From: an uncultured Erysipelotrichaceae bacterium
GTDB lineage: Bacteria; Bacillota_I; Bacilli_A; Erysipelotrichales; Erysipelotrichaceae
Reading direction: 5' to 3'
Length of the DNA: 12,218 bases
Assembly (NCBI GenBank): GCA_946621045.1
Contig: CAMOOA010000025.1
Location: 1-12,218 of the forward strand
Below, in pieces: positions 6,640 through 12,218 of this stretch. The translations under genes and the position numbers were made by a program. The number at the start of each line of letters is the position of its first letter. Positions within the stretch are counted from its first letter, which is position 1. A model generated the notes under the pieces. That model searched no databases. It was not told where the DNA came from and was given only the letters and a program-made list of their open reading frames with translations.

Positions 6640-9600
6640 TTACGGCTGTTTCACGGCTGTCGGTCCGACCTGTCCTTCTTTCGTGACAGTAAATTCGAAC
6701 CAGTTTGTACCGTCCGCTCCGGCCGCATAGCCTGCCGGCACGGTTGTTTCATGGAGGTAGTATTTGCCCGGGGCGAGATTGCCGATCCAGATCACACCGT
6801 TGAGACGGGAAGTGACATCTTTTGCGATGACCGTCCGGTCATAGGCAAGGACATCGAATACTGCGCCTTCCACCGGATCCAGTCCGGCATCATTCTTCCG
6901 GATTACCGCTTTATAGAGGCCTTCCGGCTCATTCATGACACCGTACTGCGCAATATCCGGCACAGCATCCGCCTTCTTCGTTTCCGCATCAATCCGGAAG
7001 ACTGCGTAGTTCGGATCGCTGCCCAGGAAGTAATAATCCTTATCCGCGGTATAGCGCGTCTTCTGGGCATTTACCATTTCCTGCGTAATTGCGCCGAGCA
7101 CGTTTCCGGAAGCCCAGATCGTGCCGCGTGTATCTGCGGGACGGATCATTGCCGAATCACCCACAAGGACGATATACACTGCCGTGTTCTCCGCAAATCC
7201 AGCAGGCGCACCGGAGGATTTGTCGCTCTTTGTTTCCTTCATGTAGTAGACACCGTCCGGAATTGCCTCAAAGAGCACGGTTCCCTTCTTCAGAAGATCA
7301 CCGTTCGTATTCCGGTCGGAGGTTCCGTTGGCGGATACGACAGATGCCGCATCGCCGGACGGCTTCTCATACACTTCCGTGCATGCATTGTCGGTATACA
7401 GCGTAAACGCTGCGCCGCTCACTGCTTCGCCGAAGCTGTCAATCTTTTTGAATGCGACCGAGCCGCCGATGTTGATCCAGTAGATCAGCACATCGCCTTC
7501 ATCGGTTTCATGTCTTACACCGTACAGACTCAGGTTGCGGTCATTCACGAACTTATCCAGGTTCGCGGATCCGCTGAACGTTCCGAACGGCATGCCCGCA
7601 AGACCGTGTTTCCGGAACCAGGTTCCTTCCGTTCCGTCGTTGACGTAGACGCCGATGTACGCATTGGAGAACAGACCGCCGTCTGTCGTATTGATGACAT
7701 CGTTGCTGTCGGCATTCAGCACCACATTCTTCTGCACCCCGTTGTCAAGGTTGTCGAAGATGTAGATGCTGCCGCCGAAGTACAGCCTCGATGTTCCGTC
7801 TGCCGTATAGACAGCACCGCCGCTGTTGCCAGTGATCCGGCCGGCTGTGAATGCTGCCGAAGCGCCTGCGGCGGTATAGACCGCACCGCCTCTTGCCGCA
7901 CCGTTGCCGGTGATCGAGGTATTGCCGGAAACATTCAGTGTGCTTCCTTCCGCAAGACGGACTGCGCCGCCTTCATTGTCGGCGCTGTTGCCGGTAAAGA
8001 TGCTGTTGACGATACTTACATGACTGCCGGCTTTGGTATTGATCGCGCCGCCGTCATGTGCTGCCGTGTTGTTCCGGAAGACGACGTTGGTAAATGTGAA
8101 CGTCTGATCCGCCGCAGAGGCAGGCAGGCTGATCGCACCGCCGCTGCCCTGTTCGGCAGCCTCTGCCGAAGCACGGTTGCCGGTGAACTGCGCATTCATG
8201 AAGGTGACTGTGCAGTTTTCACCGAGCGCTACTGCACCGCTTTCGGAACCGCCGGTTCCGTTGTTCTTTACTTCATTGTCGGTGAAGAGCGCCGAACGGT
8301 TTGCCGAGCCGCCGTTGATGTACAGCGTGGTTCCGCTGTCCGCACGGATCGCACCGCCGCGGATCACACTGGCGGATTCGCCTTCCTGTTTGAAGCTTTG
8401 AATCTGTGTGTTGTTCAGAACCGTCAGGCTTCCGCTGCCCGTCACATGGATTGCCCGGCCGTTGTACAGGTTCTTGCGTCCGTTGAGACGGATGTTCTGC
8501 AGCGTCAGCTTCGCGCTGCCGGATACCGTGATCAGCGCACCGCTGTCCGGATCGGCAGACGTATCCGCATCATAGCCTCTGCGGACCTCCGCCCTGGAGG
8601 TATCGGCTGTCCGGGTGGTGGAGAAAATATACCGGTCATTGTCCGAAGGTGCCGAACGCTCTGCCGTTGTAAAGGTCAGTGCGCGTGCACTGTCATAATT
8701 GATCGGTTCGGTCAGTGTGAAGTCTTTCAGGGCTTTCAGCTTCAGATCGGGATTTCTGTCCGCATCGGCTTTGATATTGCCTGCCGCATCATAGAGGACC
8801 CCGTGATCTGCCGCTTCGAAGCCTTCTTCGAGCGTCGCATAGATCGCCGGAATGCGTGTGACGCCGTCATGACCGAGCGTATATAGCAGCCGGTTGTCTG
8901 CGTCCGTCAGCTTGGCGACAGCTTCCCTGTTGCGGATGATGTATTCACCCGTACTGTCTGCCTCAAGCGGTGTATAGCTTCCGCCTTCCTGCCATTCGGA
9001 CATCTCGAAGCTGTTGGCGCCGCGGACATCAAGTCTGAAGACACGGTCCTGCTCCACAAAGAAGGTGATGCGGTTGTCGCCGTTGCGTTCCGGATAGTAG
9101 GTTTCCATCAGATAGAAGGTTCCCACCGGAATTTCCGGGAAGTAAACCACACCCTTCGGAACGGTTGTTCCGTCGAGTTTTCTGTGCTGGGTGCTTCCGT
9201 CCGCAGACTCGGCCGTTGTTTCCCTGCCGTCACGTTCCCAGACCGTCAGCTTCGGATATCCGTTTGCGTACGTGATACCCTGTCCGGTGCTGTCGGTTTC
9301 CTGTACGAATACCGTGAACTTCGCATCGGGAAGCGCGCTGCCGTTGTTGTCCAGCTTCATAAACTCCACTTCGTGGTCATCACGGATGTTCGTGATGCCG
9401 AATGTTTCCAGAGCGAGGTTGGCAGTCACATCCGCCTTTCCTTCACTGTCGAGGGCGAAGATGCCGTAGTATTTTCCGCTTTCAACAGTATTCTGCGGCA
9501 CCAGTGTCTTGGCATCCCGCACATTCAGCGGACCGTCTCCGTTCCAGAGATAGCTGAACACTTCCGAATCCGGGTACAGTGCCGGCGAGCCGACCAGCAC

Positions 9601-12218
9601 AATATATTCTGTGCTGTTCTGCTTGTAGGCAGCCGGTGTGAATGTTTCCTTCATGTAGTACACGCCGATCGGAACCGACGGGAAGTCAACGACACCCTTT
9701 TCCAGCAGCTCGCCGTGCGCGTTCGTATCATAGATACCGTCCGCGGAGGTGCTGCTGTACGCTTTCTCCGTAAATTCCGGATCTTTGTACATGGTAAATT
9801 CCGCGCCTACGACAGCGGCCCGTTTGTTGTCCTTCTTGTTGAAGAAGATGTTGTACATCTTGCTCCAGTAGACGTTTGTAACATCGGTTCCCATCCGGAC
9901 ACCGGCGAGATACTCACCGTTCGAACAGTCGGTATCGCCGTCCGCGAGTCCGTTACGGAACTTCTCCAGACTGGCTGCGCTGACGCCGGCTTCCGTTGTC
10001 GCAAACTGATCGCCTGCGACACGGTGCGGCACGTTCTCCGGCCATACCCAGATGGTATCGCCGTCGGTCAGTTCGCCTGCCACGTGGATCGATACGGCAG
10101 AAGTTCCGGTATAGCCCGCAAGATACAGGTCCTGACGGACATAGTCCGTAACTGCGCCGTTGATGATTCTCGGTTTGTCCGGAAGAATATTGCGGCTGAA
10201 TTTCGGGCTGCCGGAAAGATTGATTCTGCTTCCTTCCTCCAGATAGATATTCGCGCCTCTGTCCGCACTGACCGAAGATCCGCTCAGTGTGGTGTAGCCG
10301 TTCTTTGTGAATTCCGGACTTCCGGAAACATTCATGACAACGGAGTTTTTCAGATAGATTGCGCCACCCCGGTTTGCATAGTTTCCGCTGATCAGCGTAC
10401 TGCCCGTGATATTGAGCGTGCTGTTTGCGGAATCCATGTGAACTGCGCCGCTGTAACCCTTCGCGACACTGTTTTCAATGCCGGAAGGACCGTTTTCACT
10501 GTTCTGCAGGGTAAGTGTTCTTCCTCTGGTGAAGATAGCTCCGCCGTAGCCGTTGTCACGGACGACCGTACTGTTCCGCATGCTGGTTCCGGATATCGTG
10601 GTCACTGACGAATTGTGATTGCTTTCGCAGTAAAGCGCACCGCCGTTGTTGTATGCCGTGCTGTTGTTGAATCTCGAATCCGTAACCTCAACGGCGATTG
10701 CCTGAGTATACACGGCGCCGCCGTATCCGTAGCTGTTGTCTGTTCCGGTGGTGCGGCAGTTATCAAATGTTGTCCGGATGATTTCGGTTTTCTGCCGGTT
10801 GCTGTTTTCCGATCCGTGATTGACCGCGCCGCCGCTGGAGCGTGCGTAACAGTCTTTGAATGCGGAATCCTTGATGGAAAGAGTTCCTGCCTTGGAGTTG
10901 ACCGCGCCGCCGTAAGAATAGCGCGCATTCGAATCGGTATAGCAGCCTTCAAATACACTGTTTGCGATGTTCGTATTTGCTGCAGTGTTGTTGTTATTAA
11001 CATATATCGCTCCGCCTTCGTTGGGGCTGTGGCAGTTCTTGAATTCCGCCCCGTTAATATTCAGATTCACTTCAGAGGAATTATTGTTGATCATTATTGC
11101 GCCGCCGCGCCTTGCACTGCAGTCACTGAACAGGGTCCTGCCCTTTCCGTCACTTGTAATTGTTACGCTGTTTAATGAATAGACCGCACCGCCGCCGTAA
11201 TTTTGCGAATCCTTCATAACACAATGATCAAATACAACATCACCGTCTTCCGTACTGTTTATCGTCAGGCTTGCATTTATGCTATTGACAAGAATCGCAC
11301 CGCCGCCGGTGTTGTTGCCGGCTGTGTAGCCGTACTGCAGCGTTGTGCCGCTTCCGATCACAAGACTTCCGTTCTGAACCTCAATCAGCCGGAGATCTCC
11401 TGTTTCTGCGGTTTTGTTCTTCCGTCCGTCCAGAACAATATTCTCAAGACGGAATGTCGTATCCGCGTTGTTCAGTTTGAACAGCTGGTTGGCGGAATTG
11501 TAGCGGGTATCCCGCGAGATCGTGCAGAACGTTCCGGGCTCGCCGCGGTAACGATGTTCCGCATCATCCGCGCTTGCTGTGGTAAGCGTGATGTCAGCTG
11601 CCGGGAAATTTGTAATGGATTCCTGCTGCTGGAGCGGATAATCCTGCACAAGCATCTTGATGTATACCGGCTTGCCGCCCCTGACCTGCGGGAATTCATC
11701 GAGGGCCATGGACAGACGCTGATATACCGCATCCTTGCCGCTCGGCCGCTTCAGCGTGTTGCCTTCCGCATCGGTGATCTTGCAGAGATACTGTCCCCAG
11801 TAGATCAGCTGGGGACTCGACGCAGATGCCTGATAGCCGTAAAGACCTTCGACCCGGTCGTTTCTGAAGCACTCGAGGTTCAGGTTTCCGCTGTCGTTTG
11901 CGTAGGTTCCGAACGGCTGGCTTTCATTGCCGTGTTTTACAAAGACATTTGCCGCATCGGTAACATATATGCCGACTGCCGCATTACCATCAAGTCCTTT
12001 TGCTGTGGTGCGGATAATCGTGTTGCTGTCATTCGCAAGAACCACGTTGTGTTCGCAGGAAGAATCGCTGCTGCAGGTATTTCCAGTAACAGTTACCTTT
12101 CCTTCAAAGTACATATCGCCGGCTGCGCCGCCCGCAACTGCACCGCCCGCAGAAGCGGATGCGGTATTTCCGGTAATCGAAATTCCGGAGAATGTTCCAG
12201 AAGCCTTATTTTCAAGAT
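6640..12218 (-). CDS. Giant beta-helix / SpaA-domain surface adhesin-like protein, N-terminus outside window
   Basis: The frame is open from the window edge to TAA 6642-6640, giving 1858 visible residues. The true start lies beyond 12218, and the Met codon at 12114 is internal, because GGA repeats continue before it. In order: end of beta-helix A and cap 1 (12218 to ~11790), lead module and beta-helix B (~11790 to ~10170), cap 2 (~10140-9860), SpaA-like 1 (~9850-9385) and 2 (~9370-8920), lead module and beta-helix C (~8916-7780), cap 3 (~7780-7470), and SpaA-like 3 (~7460-6930) and 4 (~6920-6640). The helices carry GGA[I/V/L] and FxxN/FxxC repeats like chlamydial PMP proteins. SpaA domains 1-3 show the Lys, ET-motif Glu and late Asn expected for internal isopeptide bonds. 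Such proteins usually act in adhesion outside the cell. No LPxTG motif, hydrophobic tail or charged end is present, so anchoring is unexplained. Confidence 0.9.
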   Translation of the reverse strand, partial: LENKASGTFSGISITGNTASASAGGAVAGGAAGDMYFEGKVTVTGNTCSSDSSCEHNVVLANDSNTIIRTTAKGLDGNAAVGIYVTDAANVFVKHGNESQPFGTYANDSGNLNLECFRNDRVEGLYGYQASASSPQLIYWGQYLCKITDAEGNTLKRPSGKDAVYQRLSMALDEFPQVRGGKPVYIKMLVQDYPLQQQESITNFPAADITLTTASADDAEHRYRGEPGTFCTISRDTRYNSANQLFKLNNADTTFRLENIVLDGRKNKTAETGDLRLIEVQNGSLVIGSGTTLQYGYTAGNNTGGGAILVNSINASLTINSTEDGDVVFDHCVMKDSQNYGGGAVYSLNSVTITSDGKGRTLFSDCSARRGGAIMINNNSSEVNLNINGAEFKNCHSPNEGGAIYVNNNNTAANTNIANSVFEGCYTDSNARYSYGGAVNSKAGTLSIKDSAFKDCYARSSGGAVNHGSENSNRQKTEIIRTTFDNCRTTGTDNSYGYGGAVYTQAIAVEVTDSRFNNSTAYNNGGALYCESNHNSSVTTISGTSMRNSTVVRDNGYGGAIFTRGRTLTLQNSENGPSGIENSVAKGYSGAVHMDSANSTLNITGSTLISGNYANRGGAIYLKNSVVMNVSGSPEFTKNGYTTLSGSSVSADRGANIYLEEGSRINLSGSPKFSRNILPDKPRIINGAVTDYVRQDLYLAGYTGTSAVSIHVAGELTDGDTIWVWPENVPHRVAGDQFATTEAGVSAASLEKFRNGLADGDTDCSNGEYLAGVRMGTDVTNVYWSKMYNIFFNKKDNKRAAVVGAEFTMYKDPEFTEKAYSSTSADGIYDTNAHGELLEKGVVDFPSVPIGVYYMKETFTPAAYKQNSTEYIVLVGSPALYPDSEVFSYLWNGDGPLNVRDAKTLVPQNTVESGKYYGIFALDSEGKADVTANLALETFGITNIRDDHEVEFMKLDNNGSALPDAKFTVFVQETDSTGQGITYANGYPKLTVWERDGRETTAESADGSTQHRKLDGTTVPKGVVYFPEIPVGTFYLMETYYPERNGDNRITFFVEQDRVFRLDVRGANSFEMSEWQEGGSYTPLEADSTGEYIIRNREAVAKLTDADNRLLYTLGHDGVTRIPAIYATLEEGFEAADHGVLYDAAGNIKADADRNPDLKLKALKDFTLTEPINYDSARALTFTTAERSAPSDNDRYIFSTTRTADTSRAEVRRGYDADTSADPDSGALITVSGSAKLTLQNIRLNGRKNLYNGRAIHVTGSGSLTVLNNTQIQSFKQEGESASVIRGGAIRADSGTTLYINGGSANRSALFTDNEVKNNGTGGSESGAVALGENCTVTFMNAQFTGNRASAEAAEQGSGGAISLPASAADQTFTFTNVVFRNNTAAHDGGAINTKAGSHVSIVNSIFTGNSADNEGGAVRLAEGSTLNVSGNTSITGNGAARGGAVYTAAGASAAFTAGRITGNSGGAVYTADGTSRLYFGGSIYIFDNLDNGVQKNVVLNADSNDVINTTDGGLFSNAYIGVYVNDGTEGTWFRKHGLAGMPFGTFSGSANLDKFVNDRNLSLYGVRHETDEGDVLIYWINIGGSVAFKKIDSFGEAVSGAAFTLYTDNACTEVYEKPSGDAASVVSANGTSDRNTNGDLLKKGTVLFEAIPDGVYYMKETKSDKSSGAPAGFAENTAVYIVLVGDSAMIRPADTRGTIWASGNVLGAITQEMVNAQKTRYTADKDYYFLGSDPNYAVFRIDAETKKADAVPDIAQYGVMNEPEGLYKAVIRKNDAGLDPVEGAVFDVLAYDRTVIAKDVTSRLNGVIWIGNLAPGKYYLHETTVPAGYAAGADGTNWFEFTVTKEGQVGPTAVKQP
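6642..6660. repeat. Short direct repeat at the surface-protein stop codon
   Basis: ACGGCTGT occurs at 6642-6649 and again at 6653-6660, an 11-bp offset. The first copy contains two bases of the stop codon of the surface-protein gene. An 11-bp offset is not a multiple of three, so gain or loss of one unit would shift the frame at the very end of the protein. Confidence 0.55.
7231..7248 (-). repeat. 18-bp exact repeat in SpaA 3, matching 9643-9660 in SpaA 1
   Basis: The plus-strand sequence TGTTTCCTTCATGTAGTA occurs here and at 9643-9660. It encodes the YYMKET segment carrying the putative catalytic Glu. Identity at DNA level over 18 bp fits a paralogous pair of domains and could be a site for recombination. 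Strong protein constraint with the same codon preference is the alternative. Confidence 0.6.
8918..11790 (-). repeat. Duplicated protein module, copy 1 (lead, beta-helix B, cap 2, SpaA 1 and 2)
   Basis: This segment of about 957 residues opens with CKITDAEGN and a lead region that ends in NIVLDGRKN. About twelve GGA-type turns follow, then a cap ending near VYW, a long SpaA domain and a shorter one closing in YIIRN. The same order recurs in 6640-8917. The lead regions align in several places (KITDAEGN/KLTDADNR, NIVLDGRKN/NIRLNGRKN). The similarity is at the protein level, so the duplication is old. Confidence 0.75.

Larger units (their letters stand above)
6640..8917 (-). repeat. Duplicated protein module, copy 2 (lead, beta-helix C, cap 3, SpaA 3 and truncated SpaA 4)
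   Basis: This copy of about 758 residues opens with AKLTDADNR. It has a shorter helix of about seven GGA-type turns and a cap ending in LIYW. That cap resembles cap 1 closely (NVVL..DSN, IGVYV or VGIYV, KHG, PFGT, F.NDR, LYG). A long SpaA domain and a short one follow, and the last stops before its expected final strand. The helix is about half the size of that in copy 1. Confidence 0.75.

Noticed and set aside
6751..8886. 711-codon open frame on the plus strand
   Set aside because: It is antisense to the surface-protein gene. The product is rich in Cys, Arg and Ile with no domain pattern, as expected from the reverse of repetitive GGA- and Asn-rich codons. The sense frame has clear domains.
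9184..10608. 474-codon open frame on the plus strand
   Set aside because: It is an antisense shadow of the SpaA and beta-helix B regions, with no plausible ribosome-binding site or motif.
7780..11400. CRISPR array or DNA-level tandem repeat in the gccgcc-rich stretch
   Set aside because: The periodicity comes from GGA-motif codons within one open frame. Spacing and sequence between motifs vary, and there is no constant repeat of CRISPR length.
12112..12114. Met codon at 12114 as the start of the surface protein
   Set aside because: The frame stays open to the window edge and the preceding 34 residues continue the beta-helix repeats (TGNT, AGGAVAGGA). There is no ribosome-binding site or signal peptide.

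Overview
The window comes from a monoderm Bacillota genome, probably a gut- or mouth-associated anaerobe of the Erysipelotrichia or Clostridia. The grounds are a surface protein built from SpaA/Cna-B-like domains, a compact type IV pilus (T4P) operon without PilP or PilQ, and an unremarkable base composition slightly above 50% G+C by eye. The genus cannot be named from this sequence. Every gene I can support is on the minus strand. The long plus-strand reading frames are antisense shadows of these genes.

Following transcription (right to left): positions 12218-6640 hold the 3' part (1858 residues) of a giant repetitive surface protein. It contains PMP-like beta-helix repeats (GGA[I/V] motifs) in three blocks, each closed by a related cap module, plus four SpaA-like domains. 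The segment lead - beta-helix - cap - long SpaA - short SpaA occurs twice, so the protein grew by duplication of units of roughly 750-950 residues. It ends without a sortase signal, and its last SpaA domain lacks the usual final strand and Asn. A hairpin with a T-run (6593-6623) follows the stop.

Positions 6525-3011 hold a tight five-gene T4P operon: an atypical pilin-like protein, prepilin peptidase (pilD), the actin-like ATPase PilM, PilN and PilO. Its start is marked by a TATAAT box and its end by a strong terminator (2950-2981). Adjacent genes overlap by 4 bp or are 2-14 bp apart. PilM, PilN and PilO would form the inner-membrane alignment complex, and PilD processes the prepilins. The motor ATPases, the PilC platform and a conventional major pilin are not in this window.

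Positions 2774-1 hold the 5' part of a membrane-bound cyclic-di-GMP signalling protein with its own promoter and a near-palindromic candidate operator. It has one intact GGDEF domain without an I-site, a second degenerate GGDEF (ADDRF), a degenerate EAL domain and the start of a possible PAS-like domain. Because c-di-GMP controls T4P in Clostridia, the layout suggests a local adhesion unit: a large adhesin, a pilus assembly complex and a c-di-GMP enzyme or sensor side by side. That functional link is inference from proximity.
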